The notes beneath the pieces are model-generated. The model was given only the letters and a program-made list of their open reading frames with translations, did not search any database and was not told the origin of the DNA. The position numbers and the translations under genes are program-made. DNA of 26,914 nucleotides, from assembly GCA_947374315.1 (NCBI GenBank), contig CANCBK010000019.1, positions 1 through 26,914 on the forward strand, given 5' to 3'. This document shows, in pieces, positions 15,303 to 23,430 of this stretch; positions within the stretch are counted from its first letter, which is position 1; every line of letters starts with the position of its first letter. The stretch is from Burkholderiaceae bacterium (GTDB lineage: Bacteria > Pseudomonadota > Gammaproteobacteria > Burkholderiales > Burkholderiaceae).

Positions 15303-15308
15303 TATAAT
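15303..15308 (+). promoter_or_regulatory. -10 element of the feoAB promoter
   Basis: A perfect TATAAT lies 41 bases upstream of the feoA ATG and just after the Fur box. No good -35 is present at the normal distance, which would fit weak or activator-assisted recognition. Confidence 0.55.
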
Positions 15309-15349
15309 CAAAAGATACAGTCTAATCAGCAAATGCATCCATCTGATCA

Positions 15350-15589
15350 ATGAATCTAGAAGAAATTCTCCCGGGCATTATTGCTCGCGTAAAGAAGATT
15401 GCCACCCAAAGTGGTCAGCAGGATGAAATTCGTAGTCAATTAGAGGATATTGGTTTTTTACCTGGTGAACGCGTGGAAGTACTCCGCAAGGGATTGTTAG
15501 GTCAAGGCCCAATCTTGATTCGGGTGGGTTCATCTACATTTGCTTTGAGGGAATCTGAAGCACGCATGGTTGAGGTGGAATCACTGTAA
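15350..15589 (+). CDS. feoA: ferrous iron transport protein A
   Basis: A 79-residue cytoplasmic SH3-like protein. Family features are ARVKKIATQSG near the start, LEDIGFLPGERVEVLRKGLLGQGPILIRVGSSTFALRESEARMVEV in the core, with the conserved GFLPGE turn and the final FALRESEA. FeoA interacts with FeoB and is needed for full Fe(II) uptake. It is the first gene of a feoAB operon: feoB starts two bases after its stop codon, so the two are probably translationally coupled. The ribosome binding site is weak. A Fur box and -10 element lie in the 158-base upstream gap after modA. Confidence 0.95.
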   Translation: MNLEEILPGIIARVKKIATQSGQQDEIRSQLEDIGFLPGERVEVLRKGLLGQGPILIRVGSSTFALRESEARMVEVESL

Positions 15590-15591
15590 AT

Positions 15592-17505
15592 ATGTCTGAA
15601 GCAAAGATTCATTTTTTCCCTAGCGAGCCTCTAGTGGCTTTACTGGGCAATCCGAATTGTGGCAAAACCGCATTATTCAATCTGCTCACGGGAAGTCGCC
15701 AAAAGGTAGCCAATTACTCTGGTGTTACTGTAGAGAGAAAAGAGGGGCGCCTTACTCTCCAGTCGGAAAAAGTGATTCGTATTCTTGATTTGCCCGGAGC
15801 CTATAGTTTGTATCCCCGCTCCTTGGATGAACGGGTGACCTGCAATGTTCTACAAGGCAATGCGAAGGGGGAAAAACGCCCAGACCTGGTCTTGTGTGTT
15901 CTGAATGCAATGAACCTCAGGCGCAATCTGCGTTTAGTGCTGGCAGCCAAGCGCTTAGGGTTGCCTTGTATTGTGGTCCTGAACATGGCCGATGTAGCAA
16001 AGCGCCATGGGCTATCGGTAGACGCTAAGGCCTTATCGAAAGAACTGGGGCTACCTGTCATTGCTACGGTGGGCATTCAGTCAAATGGTGCTGATGAACT
16101 CAAGCACTTTCTCAGTGAGCTTGACTGGAAAAATTTATCGGCCTTACGCGCTGGCGATGTTGATGAAGAGTCCGCATTCCCTCTGAATCATTCAGCCCAT
16201 ACCGAATCTGACAACGTGCAAGTGCACCAAATTCTGAAAAACATCGGGTTGGATCAAGTCATCCCAGATCGATTGAGTGATCGACTGGATGCAGTCTTGC
16301 TGCATCCCGTTTTTGGCCCACTTATTTTAGCCATCGTCCTATTCTTAATCTTTCAGGCTGTATTTGCTTGGGCTACTTTACCCATGGAGGCAATTAAGGC
16401 TAGCGTGGATTGGTTGGGTGCCTTACTGACTCAGTTGCTACCTAATAATTGGTTGCGTAGTTTATTGATTAACGGAATTTTAGCTGGTGCTGGCGGGGTA
16501 TTGGTTTTCTTGCCTCAAATTTTGATTCTGTATTTTTTCATCCTCATTTTGGAAGAGTCAGGCTACCTTCCACGTGCCGCTTACTTGTTGGATCGCTTAA
16601 TGGGAAAGGTTGGCCTATCAGGCAGATCTTTTATTCCGCTGCTGTCTAGTTTCGCTTGTGCCATTCCTGGCATTATGGCTACGCGCAGTATTTCCAATGC
16701 ACGAGATCGCTTGGTGACAATTTTGATTGCACCGATGATGACGTGCTCAGCGCGTCTCCCTGTATATGCATTATTAATCTCTGCTTTTATTCCTGAACGT
16801 AAATTGTGGGCCGGACTGGATTTGCAGGGGCTGGTCCTTTTCTTGTTGTATGTAGCCGGCATCGCGGGCGCCATGATGGTTGCTTGGATATTAAAACGCT
16901 TTACCAGTGAAAAATTTCAGCTTAATGCACTCATGATGGAATTGCCAAGTTACCACTTGCCCCGTCTCGGAAACTTGTTCATTGGTTTGTGGCAACGGGC
17001 AGAAATCTTCTTGCGTAGGGTGGGCGGCATTATTCTCATCATGACTGTGTGCTTATGGGCGCTTTCGAGTTTTCCACTTCCCCCAGAAAATGCCACTGGT
17101 TCACCGATTCAATACAGCATTGCTGGAATGATGGGTAAAGCCTTATCAGTTGTTTTTGCACCCATTGGATTTAATTGGCAGATTAGTATTGCTTTGGTTC
17201 CTGGCATGGCAGCGCGTGAAGTCGTGGTGAGCTCTTTGGCCACCGTGTATGCGCTTTCCAGTTCGGGTGTGGATGCAGCAGATGCCTTGGTGCCTTTAAT
17301 TTCCAAAGGTTGGAGCTTGGCAACCGCTCTATCCCTTCTCGCCTGGTTTGTATTCGCGCCGCAATGTTTATCGACGATTGCAGCAGTCAAAAGGGAGACT
17401 GGTGGCTGGAAGATTCCAGCAATCATGCTTTCATACCTCTTTGGTTTGGCATATCTAGCGGCATTTGTGACCTACCAAACCGCTATGTATCTCGGGCTTT
17501 CTTAA
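15592..17505 (+). CDS. feoB: ferrous iron transporter B
   Basis: A 637-residue inner-membrane Fe(II) transporter. The N-terminal G domain (about residues 12-180) has all nucleotide motifs: GNPNCGKTALFN (G1), NYSGVTVE (G2), DLPGAYSL (G3) and LNMADVAKR (G4). A helical GDI-like linker follows. From about residue 235 there are multiple membrane segments in two inverted Gate-like repeats, with LEESGYLPRAAYLLDRLMGKVGLSGRSFIPLLSSFACAIPGIMATR and the MAAREVVVSSLATVYAL block typical of FeoB. It is shorter than the 773-residue E. coli protein, as in many betaproteobacteria, and seems complete. No feoC follows. Expression is predicted to be repressed by Fur through the site upstream of feoA. Confidence 0.96.
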   Translation: MSEAKIHFFPSEPLVALLGNPNCGKTALFNLLTGSRQKVANYSGVTVERKEGRLTLQSEKVIRILDLPGAYSLYPRSLDERVTCNVLQGNAKGEKRPDLVLCVLNAMNLRRNLRLVLAAKRLGLPCIVVLNMADVAKRHGLSVDAKALSKELGLPVIATVGIQSNGADELKHFLSELDWKNLSALRAGDVDEESAFPLNHSAHTESDNVQVHQILKNIGLDQVIPDRLSDRLDAVLLHPVFGPLILAIVLFLIFQAVFAWATLPMEAIKASVDWLGALLTQLLPNNWLRSLLINGILAGAGGVLVFLPQILILYFFILILEESGYLPRAAYLLDRLMGKVGLSGRSFIPLLSSFACAIPGIMATRSISNARDRLVTILIAPMMTCSARLPVYALLISAFIPERKLWAGLDLQGLVLFLLYVAGIAGAMMVAWILKRFTSEKFQLNALMMELPSYHLPRLGNLFIGLWQRAEIFLRRVGGIILIMTVCLWALSSFPLPPENATGSPIQYSIAGMMGKALSVVFAPIGFNWQISIALVPGMAAREVVVSSLATVYALSSSGVDAADALVPLISKGWSLATALSLLAWFVFAPQCLSTIAAVKRETGGWKIPAIMLSYLFGLAYLAAFVTYQTAMYLGLS

Positions 17506-17536
17506 CCGCCGATTTCACTCTTATTTAAGCTGCTTC

Positions 17537-17824
17537 ATGGAAATTGTTTTCCCGGATACTATTGGCTACTGCGCTGCATTCTTGACTACGATTGCATTTC
17601 TGCCGCAAGCCATTCAATCATGGCGAACCCGGGATCTTTCTGGAATCTCGGTTGGTATGTATAGCTTATTTACGGTTGGAGTTGGTTTGTGGCTAGTCTA
17701 CGGCCTCATCATCGAAAAGTGGCCTTTGATTTTGGCGAATGCCTTAACCTTTGCCCTAGCCTTCAGCATCCTGCTATTAAAGGTTCGGTCTACTAGGCGG
17801 CCAACAGAGCATTTGCACAAGTGA
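17537..17824 (+). CDS. SemiSWEET-type PQ-loop transporter
   Basis: A 95-residue membrane protein with three predicted helices (about residues 8-25, 40-58 and 63-82), the half-size arrangement of bacterial SemiSWEETs, which dimerise to transport small sugars. The PQ-loop motif is FLPQAIQSWRTRDLSGIS at about residues 22-39, preceded by IGYCAAFLTTIA. SemiSWEET is the best match; the actual substrate is unknown. It begins 31 bases after feoB on the same strand and has no clear ribosome binding site, so it may be read from the same transcript, although a functional link to iron is not evident. Confidence 0.88.
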   Translation: MEIVFPDTIGYCAAFLTTIAFLPQAIQSWRTRDLSGISVGMYSLFTVGVGLWLVYGLIIEKWPLILANALTFALAFSILLLKVRSTRRPTEHLHK

Positions 17825-17884
17825 TGTCATAATTAATCCGCACAATAATTATTAGAAAATAGACGCTAATCTGAAAGGTAATTC

Positions 17885-18577
17885 ATGAGCACAACATTTG
17901 TTATTGATCCTCCTATTATTCCTTCTTTACCGGTGGTGGGTGATGCCCGTCGCTTTGCTGTGAATCGCATTTATTGCGTCGGCCGTAACTACGCTGACCA
18001 TGCACGGGAGATGGGGCATGATCCTGATCGTGAGCCACCATTCTTTTTTATGAAGCCGGCAAACTCCATCGTGACTGATGGCAAGGATATGCAATACCCC
18101 AATCTCTCTCATGATGTGCATCATGAGATTGAGATGGTCGTTGCAATCGGCACGGGCGGTGCGAATATCTCTGCCGACAAGGCGCTTGAGCATGTATATG
18201 GTTACGGCGTTGGTTTGGATATGACTCGCCGTGATTTGCAGGGTGAGGCTAAAAAGATGGGCCGCCCTTGGGATACTGGCAAGGCGTTTGATCAATCCGC
18301 ACCCTGTGCTGCTATTACTCCTGCAACTCAGTGCGGTCACCCAAATAAAGGTATTGTCAAATTACTTGTGAATGGTGAGGTACGACAAGAGGGTGATTTA
18401 AATCAATTGATTTGGAATGTGCCAGACACTATTGCTTATCTCTCCACTTTATTTACCCTTGAACCGGGTGATTTGATTTTCTCAGGCACTCCAGCAGGTG
18501 TTGGTCCCGTGAAAAAAGGCGATGTACTTGAGGGTACGGTTGAGGGCCTGACACCGCTTCACATCAAAATTGTTTAA
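17885..18577 (+). CDS. FAH-family hydrolase, probably fumarylpyruvate hydrolase
   Basis: A 230-residue cytoplasmic FAH-fold enzyme. Visible features are the domain start [27 protein letters not shown], the metal ligands E81 and E83 in [10 protein letters not shown] with D112 in [12 protein letters not shown], the lid segment [20 protein letters not shown] and the late [15 protein letters not shown]. This length and these blocks best match fumarylpyruvate hydrolases of the gentisate pathway (fumarylpyruvate to fumarate and pyruvate). Acylpyruvase-type relatives are similar. Gentisate dioxygenase and maleylpyruvate isomerase genes are not next to it, so the substrate remains a prediction. GAAAGG precedes the ATG. 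The lipoprotein hydrolase gene follows 36 bases later. Confidence 0.88.
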   Translation: MSTTFVIDPPIIPSLPVVGDARRFAVNRIYCVGRNYADHAREMGHDPDREPPFFFMKPANSIVTDGKDMQYPNLSHDVHHEIEMVVAIGTGGANISADKALEHVYGYGVGLDMTRRDLQGEAKKMGRPWDTGKAFDQSAPCAAITPATQCGHPNKGIVKLLVNGEVRQEGDLNQLIWNVPDTIAYLSTLFTLEPGDLIFSGTPAGVGPVKKGDVLEGTVEGLTPLHIKIV

Positions 18578-18613
18578 ATAATTGAAGTTAACTAAAAGCA
18601 ATTAGAGGTGAGG

Positions 18614-19675
18614 ATGAAAGCAATGCATCGGACTATAAATACACTGTCAACTACTTTGGCTTTAGTGCTTAGCAGTGCGATGCTTACTGCTTGCACTACG
18701 GCTGATCAAGTAAAGACGGATGCAGTAGTGCCCAGTCTTTATGTGGATGCCAGCCCCTTGGATCTTCGCTTAAGTGACTTGCCTTATCCATACCCGGTCA
18801 AGGAGTTTAAAACCTCTCTCCAGGGTAGGTCAGCCATTATGGCCTTCATGGATGTGCCGTCAGTAGGTAGGCAGAGGGGGGTAGTCGTTTTATTTCATGG
18901 GAAGAATTTCTCAAGCGACTATTGGGCATCAACGATTGCAGGCTTAACGAAAGCCGGTTATCGCGTGATTGCACCAGATCAAATAGGTTTTGGAAAATCC
19001 TCCAAACCAGACGTGACCTATCACTTTGATGATCTGGCCAACAATACGCAATCCTTATTGATGTCCCTTGGTATTCATAAAGCTTCTGTTATTGCTAATT
19101 CAATGGGCGGTATGGTCGGCATTCGCTTTGCCCGCCTTTACCCGCAGGTAGTGCAGAAGCTGGTGCTAGAAAACCCGCTGGGTCTTGAGGATTACAGTCA
19201 AGATATTCCAGCCCAAACCAATGAGAACTTATTAAAGCTAGAAATGGCTCAAACTGAAACGAGTTATCGCCGTTTTCTTCGATCTTACTTTCCAGTTTGG
19301 CAACCCAGCTATGAGCAATTTGTCGGCGTGTATGTCCGAGTGCAAAAAGGCCCCGATTACCCGGCTTATGCAAGAGCATCCGTATTAACTTACCAAATGA
19401 TTGCTGAAAAACCGGTGGTTGGTGACTTACCTCAGTTGAAAATGCCGGTACTCTTGATTATTGGGCAAAAAGATAGAACGGTATTTGGTCGTCGCTTTGC
19501 TCCCCCTGAGGCCGTTAAGTCCTTGGGTAATTTTCCGGAGTTAGGTCGCAAGGCGGCCCAAGCGATCCCGAATGCCAAACTCGTTCCTTTGGATAATGCT
19601 GGACATGTCCCGCATATTGAAGTGCCCGATGCGTTTATGCAGGCGGTCGTGAATTTCTTAAACGCGAAACCCTAA
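18614..19675 (+). CDS. alpha/beta hydrolase, predicted lipoprotein
   Basis: A 353-residue protein. The N-terminal hydrophobic segment ends in a lipobox LTAC (about residue 27), so the enzyme is predicted to be lipid-anchored outside the cytoplasm. The alpha/beta hydrolase fold follows from about residue 65: oxyanion region VVLFHGKNFSS, PDQIGFGKSSKP, nucleophile elbow ANSMGGM, and a C-terminal His in NAGHVPHIE. The elbow has Ala in place of the first Gly of the usual GxSxG. The acid residue is probably in LIIGQKDRTV. The natural substrate, an ester, amide or C-C bond, is unknown. The ATG at 18614 is best placed after GAGGTGAGG; a GTG two codons earlier and an ATG at 18623 are alternatives. It may form an operon with the preceding FAH gene. 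Confidence 0.87.
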   Translation: MKAMHRTINTLSTTLALVLSSAMLTACTTADQVKTDAVVPSLYVDASPLDLRLSDLPYPYPVKEFKTSLQGRSAIMAFMDVPSVGRQRGVVVLFHGKNFSSDYWASTIAGLTKAGYRVIAPDQIGFGKSSKPDVTYHFDDLANNTQSLLMSLGIHKASVIANSMGGMVGIRFARLYPQVVQKLVLENPLGLEDYSQDIPAQTNENLLKLEMAQTETSYRRFLRSYFPVWQPSYEQFVGVYVRVQKGPDYPAYARASVLTYQMIAEKPVVGDLPQLKMPVLLIIGQKDRTVFGRRFAPPEAVKSLGNFPELGRKAAQAIPNAKLVPLDNAGHVPHIEVPDAFMQAVVNFLNAKP

Positions 19676-19696
19676 CCAAAAGCCCGCCAGACCCAT

Positions 19697-20470
19697 CTAC
19701 TGACCCAGCCATTTTGCCGGGCGCCCCTCAAGGAAGGCGTTAACCCCTTCTTTGAAGTCGATACTGTTGTAAGTCTCCCTCATTAATTCAGTGCAATCTG
19801 GTAGATTGCTCTCCATCAAGCGCGCCAAGGTAACTTTGCTCGCTTTTTGTGTAATAGGGGCTAAGACTGCCAATTGCATGGCTAAGGCTTCAGCTACCTC
19901 CGTAATCTCAGCGGGTAAGGTGGTTTGATAGAGGTAGCCAGTGCTGAGTAATTCTGGTGCCTTAATCAATTCCGCGGTGAGTAGCATGCGCTTGACCATG
20001 GGTACGCCTAAATGATTTGTGATCCATGAAAGATTGCTTGGTGATAGGCAGTTACCTAAAGTTTTTGCTACTGGGATGCCAAATCTAGCGTCAGAGGTGG
20101 AGATCCTGAAATCACATGCGGTCGCAATGAGGAGGCCGCTACCAACCGCCAATCCCTCAATCAATGCAATCGTTGGAATTGGTAAGTGTTGCAGTGAATA
20201 AAAAATGGCATCGACCGCCACTTCGTAAGCCTCATTTTCTTTGAGCTCAACAAACTGCTGAATATCACTTCCAGAGACAAAGGCTTTGTCTCCAGCCCCT
20301 CTAAAAATGGCTACTCGAATCTCTGCATTATTCGCGAGTTCATCGCAGATGCGTTTAAGTTCCTCATACATGGGCCAAGTTAAGGCATTGCGTGCAGTTG
20401 GATTATTGAAGGTGATGCGGGCAATGGATCCGTCAAGTTCTAGATGAATGCAGGGTGGGGCAGTATTCAT
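19697..20470 (-). CDS. crotonase-family protein lacking both hydratase glutamates
   Basis: A 257-residue member of the enoyl-CoA hydratase/isomerase superfamily. The fold is clear: FNNPTARNALTWPMYEEL, the first oxyanion-hole strand FVSGSDI at 64-70, and the second, GLAVGSGLLIATACDFRI, at 106-123. In rat crotonase the two catalytic glutamates lie in GGGCELAMMCD and FGQPE. The equivalent positions here are L114 and V134 (FGIPVAKTLG), so it should not be an ordinary hydratase. Other family activities, such as thioester hydrolysis, decarboxylation or isomerisation, are possible. It is monocistronic, convergent with the lipoprotein hydrolase gene and divergent from the DUF5993-dsbB pair. GAGG lies close before the ATG. 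Confidence 0.87.
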   Translation of the reverse strand: MNTAPPCIHLELDGSIARITFNNPTARNALTWPMYEELKRICDELANNAEIRVAIFRGAGDKAFVSGSDIQQFVELKENEAYEVAVDAIFYSLQHLPIPTIALIEGLAVGSGLLIATACDFRISTSDARFGIPVAKTLGNCLSPSNLSWITNHLGVPMVKRMLLTAELIKAPELLSTGYLYQTTLPAEITEVAEALAMQLAVLAPITQKASKVTLARLMESNLPDCTELMRETYNSIDFKEGVNAFLEGRPAKWLGQ

Positions 20471-20545
20471 AGCCTCATTCTATACAAAGACCTTGTTAAA
20501 CCACTGTTTTTAAGGCCGATCCCATCCTGAGATAGAATTCCCTTT

Positions 20546-20704
20546 ATGTATATGTTCCTCCCTTTTCTGACAGCCTTCATCGGCCTCGTCCTTGTCTGGT
20601 TTGAGAAACGGCTGGCTGGTTTAGTCTCGCTTGCTATTACTGTTGGCATTCTGATGTTTTGGTTCCACATCCATGCTACTACTCACCTCAATATCAGTCT
20701 GTGA
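20546..20704 (+). CDS. DUF5993-type small membrane protein
   Basis: A 52-residue protein with two hydrophobic helices (about 3-18 and 25-40), separated by a short WFEKRLAG turn, and a C-terminal HATTHLNISL. The pattern MFLPFL, two helices and a final WFxxHATxxLNIS matches the DUF5993 family as I know it, whose members are commonly encoded immediately before dsbB-like genes. Here dsbB begins six bases after the stop, which supports both assignments. Two in-frame ATGs, at 20546 and 20552, are possible starts; neither has a strong ribosome binding site. The function is unknown, but the conserved pairing suggests a partner or assembly factor of the DsbB-like protein. Confidence 0.82.
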   Translation: MYMFLPFLTAFIGLVLVWFEKRLAGLVSLAITVGILMFWFHIHATTHLNISL

Positions 20705-20710
20705 GGAAAC

Positions 20711-21274
20711 ATGAGTAAACTTTCCTTTCCTTCCTTAGCCGCGTTAGGTAATCAACTTGCCTTGCTTGCCATCATCGGCATGCTGTCGTATGCCTTTGTT
20801 GACCAACTCTATTTTAGTGAATTGCCTTGCCCGCTGTGCTTAATGCAGCGCATGGGTTTTGTCATCATTGGCTTTGCCTTGGTGTTAAACATTCGTTGTG
20901 GCGCACATTCATCGCACTATGGTTGGGGAATTATTGGTGGCTTAGTGGGAATGATGGTGTCCTTACGTCAAGTGCTGTTGCATGTCTTACCTGGTGATGC
21001 GGGATTTGGCGCTACCTTCCTAGAATTGCATTTCTATACCTGGGCTTTTGTCGGGTATGTTGGCCTTTTGGGTGGCCTCGCTATTTTGTTGATGTTACCT
21101 AATCGCGATGTGCGATCACGCACTCACCTGGCAAATTTCCTGGGAATTATTTTTATCCTATTAGTGTTTGCCAATCTCATTTCTACGTTATTGGAGTGTG
21201 GCATCGGTCCTTGTGCTGATGATCCTATTAAATACGATGGTTGGATCTGGTTGCGTATGCGTTTTGGTTTTTAA
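20711..21274 (+). CDS. DsbB-family disulfide bond formation protein, five-helix variant
   Basis: A 187-residue membrane protein. It has the DsbB hallmark CPLC (C40-C43) followed by LMQRMGF just after the first helix, the site that passes electrons to quinone. The second periplasmic loop (about 92-108), where E. coli DsbB has its second Cys pair, has no cysteine. Instead a fifth helix (about 140-160) is followed by a C-terminal segment with C163 and C168 (ECGIGPC), which would be periplasmic and could replace the missing pair. It therefore probably reoxidises a DsbA-like protein by a rearranged relay. GAGG lies before the ATG, and the DUF5993 gene directly precedes it. The topology is my estimate from hydrophobicity. 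Confidence 0.9.
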   Translation: MSKLSFPSLAALGNQLALLAIIGMLSYAFVDQLYFSELPCPLCLMQRMGFVIIGFALVLNIRCGAHSSHYGWGIIGGLVGMMVSLRQVLLHVLPGDAGFGATFLELHFYTWAFVGYVGLLGGLAILLMLPNRDVRSRTHLANFLGIIFILLVFANLISTLLECGIGPCADDPIKYDGWIWLRMRFGF

Positions 21275-21292
21275 TTCTTTGTTGGTTTTCTC

Positions 21293-22297
21293 ATGAAGTT
21301 AATCTTGAGGGTAATGAGGGGTTTTGTATTTGCTTGTATTGGCTTCAGCATTTCCTCTCTAGCGCAAACCCAAGTTCAGCAAACATCCAATATCGCTTGG
21401 CCCAAACAGCCCATTCGGATCGTGGTCACATTCACCCCAGGCGGGGCGCCAGATATTTTGGCTCGCGTATTGGCTGAGAGTTGGCAGAAAAGTTTAGGTG
21501 TGCCCGTTCTGGTTGAAAATCGTCCTGGCTATGGTGGGAACATTGGCGCCGATCTGGTGGCTAAGAGTGAGCCTGATGGCTACACCTTGTTGATCGGCAC
21601 TGTTGGTATCCACGCGATCAACGGCGCCCTGTATGAAAAAATGTCCTTTCATCCGGTGAATGATTTCACACCCATTAGTTTTTTGGCGAGCACGCCCAAT
21701 GTGTTGGTTGTGAACAAGCGGCTGGGTATTCATAATATTCATGAGTTGATTGAGTTGGCGAAAGCGAGGCCAAATGAGCTCACTTTTGGATCGTCTGGTA
21801 TTGGCACTTCTCTGCATATGTCTGGTGAATTGCTTAAAGAAATGACAGGTGTACAGATTCGTCATATTCCCTATAAAGGTAGGGCGCAATCCCTCCCAGA
21901 TTTGATTAGTGGTCGCATCACTATGCTTTTCGATAATTTGTCCTCCTCCTTGCCCTTAATTAAGACTGGTGAGATTCAGGCATTAGGTGTTACGACCTTA
22001 AAACGCGCGCCTGCTGCGCCAGAGATACCGACATTGGCAGAGCAGGGTTTGCCTGGATTTGAGGCAATTTCATGGTTTTGCCTCATGGCGCCCGCGCATT
22101 TACCGACCAGCTTGCAAAGGCGCTTAAATGGCTTAACGCGCCAAACCCTTAATCAGCCAGATGTCAGGGCGAGACTGCTTGCCAGCGGTCTAGAGCCGGC
22201 ACCCGGAAGCCCTCAGGAGCTCACCAAATTGATTCAATCTGAGGCTAATAAATGGGGTAGAGTTATTTACAAATCAGGCGCAAAATTAGAGCAGTGA
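21293..22297 (+). CDS. Bug-family tripartite tricarboxylate transporter receptor
   Basis: A 334-residue periplasmic solute-binding protein, the second Bug/TctC homologue in the window. The signal peptide ends at SSLAQ (about residue 25). Landmarks are WPKQPIRIVVTFTPGGAPDILAR, VENRPGYGGNIGADLVAKSEPDGYTLLIGT, FTPISFLASTPNVLVV, IRHIPYKGRAQSLPDLISGRI and the C-terminal IKSEANKWGRVI-type helix. The ligand is probably a small carboxylate or related metabolite. No TctAB-type permease is visible. It starts 18 bases after dsbB on the same strand but without a good ribosome binding site. It is clearly diverged from the copy at 3271-4248 and not a recent duplicate. Confidence 0.92.
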   Translation: MKLILRVMRGFVFACIGFSISSLAQTQVQQTSNIAWPKQPIRIVVTFTPGGAPDILARVLAESWQKSLGVPVLVENRPGYGGNIGADLVAKSEPDGYTLLIGTVGIHAINGALYEKMSFHPVNDFTPISFLASTPNVLVVNKRLGIHNIHELIELAKARPNELTFGSSGIGTSLHMSGELLKEMTGVQIRHIPYKGRAQSLPDLISGRITMLFDNLSSSLPLIKTGEIQALGVTTLKRAPAAPEIPTLAEQGLPGFEAISWFCLMAPAHLPTSLQRRLNGLTRQTLNQPDVRARLLASGLEPAPGSPQELTKLIQSEANKWGRVIYKSGAKLEQ

Positions 22298-22394
22298 GGA
22301 TTTATAGAGAAGCAATAAATATTCCAATAAAACTTTAATTCTTGTCAGCTTGGATTTAGATCAAGCGTTAATGGTAGTAGGAGGCGACCAACTA

Positions 22395-22871
22395 ATGGGG
22401 TCCACTATGAAAACAAATCAACAACATTTCAAAATAGGCCTTTCCAAGGCGCTTCTTACGCTCGTAGCGATGGCTGGCTTATTTGCTGCCGCTCCGGTGA
22501 CCGCGCAAGCAGGTCGTGTTGGCTGGGCAGTTTCTGTTGGTGGGGGCTATGGCGGTGGTTGGCGTCCTGCGGCATATGGTCCAGGCTGGGGTCCGGGTTG
22601 GAGGGGTGGGTATTACGGTCCAGGCTATGGTTATCCGTATGCGGCAGGCTACTATTCCGCACCCGTTGTATATGCAGCTCCGCCTGTGGTTGCTTATGTG
22701 ACACCGCAACCGATGGTGCTTGCAACACAGCCACAAGCTCCAGTTTGGTATTACTGCCAATCTAGTGGCCAATATTTCCCTTATGTACAAAGTTGTGCAT
22801 CGGGTTGGCAAACGCAGCCCGCAATGCCGCCGTCTAGCAATATGTCGCCTAAGCAGCGGAACAATAATTAA
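22395..22871 (+). CDS. exported Gly/Tyr/Pro-rich protein of unknown function
   Basis: A 158-residue protein. A signal peptide (about residues 5-38, ending VTAQA) is followed by a low-complexity region of Gly, Trp, Tyr and Pro repeats such as YGPGWGPGWRGG and YYGPGYGYPYAAGYY. A Pro/Val/Ala-rich stretch comes next, then a conserved C-terminal module VWYYCQSSGQYFPYVQSC with two cysteines. I have seen this YYC...YYPYV..C..GW module in small envelope proteins of proteobacteria, but no function is known to me. The frame is open to 22350. I prefer the ATG at 22395 because AGGAGG at 22379-22384 lies ten bases upstream; the ATG at 22407 is an alternative. A glycine-zipper lipoprotein gene follows 37 bases later. 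Confidence 0.8.
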   Translation: MGSTMKTNQQHFKIGLSKALLTLVAMAGLFAAAPVTAQAGRVGWAVSVGGGYGGGWRPAAYGPGWGPGWRGGYYGPGYGYPYAAGYYSAPVVYAAPPVVAYVTPQPMVLATQPQAPVWYYCQSSGQYFPYVQSCASGWQTQPAMPPSSNMSPKQRNNN

Positions 22872-22908
22872 AGCAATTCAATATATTTATGTGATTTAAG
22901 GATTTAAT

Positions 22909-23406
22909 ATGAAACGAACCGTACTGACCCTCGCCATCATTAGCTCTTTAGCTGCCTGCGTTTCGGCGCCAACTGGTCCTACGATTGCGATCATGCCGCG
23001 TGAAGGCAAGCCTTTTGAAGTGTTTCAGCAAGAAGACCAGCAGTGCCGTGAATTTGCTGCAAATGCGGTCAAGGACACTAGTAATGCTGCTTTAAAAGAA
23101 GGTGCCACTAGCGCAGCCATTGGTGCCGCCTTGGGTGCTGCAGCTGGTGCAGTCATTCAGGGGGGAAGCAGTCAGAACATTGGAACCGGAGCAGGTATCG
23201 GCTTATTGGGTGGAGCTGCAATGGGCGCCATGAATTCAGCTGGTAAGCAAAATCAATCTCAGGCTCAGTACAACATTGCCTATCAGCAGTGCATGTACTC
23301 TAAAGGCAATCAAGTACCGAGTTACCCAACGCAGGGTGGCTCTAATTACGCACCTCCCGCCAGAAATCCCGCTGGTGCTCCAAGCGGCTACAAGTCAATT
23401 CAGTAA
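22909..23406 (+). CDS. glycine-zipper lipoprotein
   Basis: A 165-residue protein. The short signal ends with the lipobox LAAC (about residue 17), so it is predicted to be an outer-membrane or periplasm-facing lipoprotein. After an acidic segment with EDQQCREFA comes a glycine-zipper stretch (about residues 65-107: SAAIGAALGAAAGAV and GAGIGLLGGAAMGAM), which normally forms tightly packed helix pairs in membranes. A later YQQCMYSKG pairs the second Cys, and the C-terminus is a disordered Pro/Gly/Asn-rich tail. This architecture is common among YMGG/glycine-zipper proteins. A specific role is unknown. AAGGA precedes the ATG, and it is probably co-transcribed with the Gly/Tyr-rich protein gene upstream. 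Confidence 0.87.
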   Translation: MKRTVLTLAIISSLAACVSAPTGPTIAIMPREGKPFEVFQQEDQQCREFAANAVKDTSNAALKEGATSAAIGAALGAAAGAVIQGGSSQNIGTGAGIGLLGGAAMGAMNSAGKQNQSQAQYNIAYQQCMYSKGNQVPSYPTQGGSNYAPPARNPAGAPSGYKSIQ

Positions 23407-23430
23407 ATTCAACAGGCGAATTTCGCGAAC

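Noticed and set aside
20467..20670. A 67-codon minus-strand frame
   Set aside because: It is antisense to the DUF5993 gene, which has family motifs and the expected dsbB neighbour.
3271..22297. The two Bug receptors as a recent duplication
   Set aside because: They share only family landmarks and differ through most of their length, so they are old paralogues.
22456..22811. Open frames on both strands of 61-110 codons
   Set aside because: They are shadows of the Gly/Tyr-rich exported protein, produced by its GC-rich repetitive codons.
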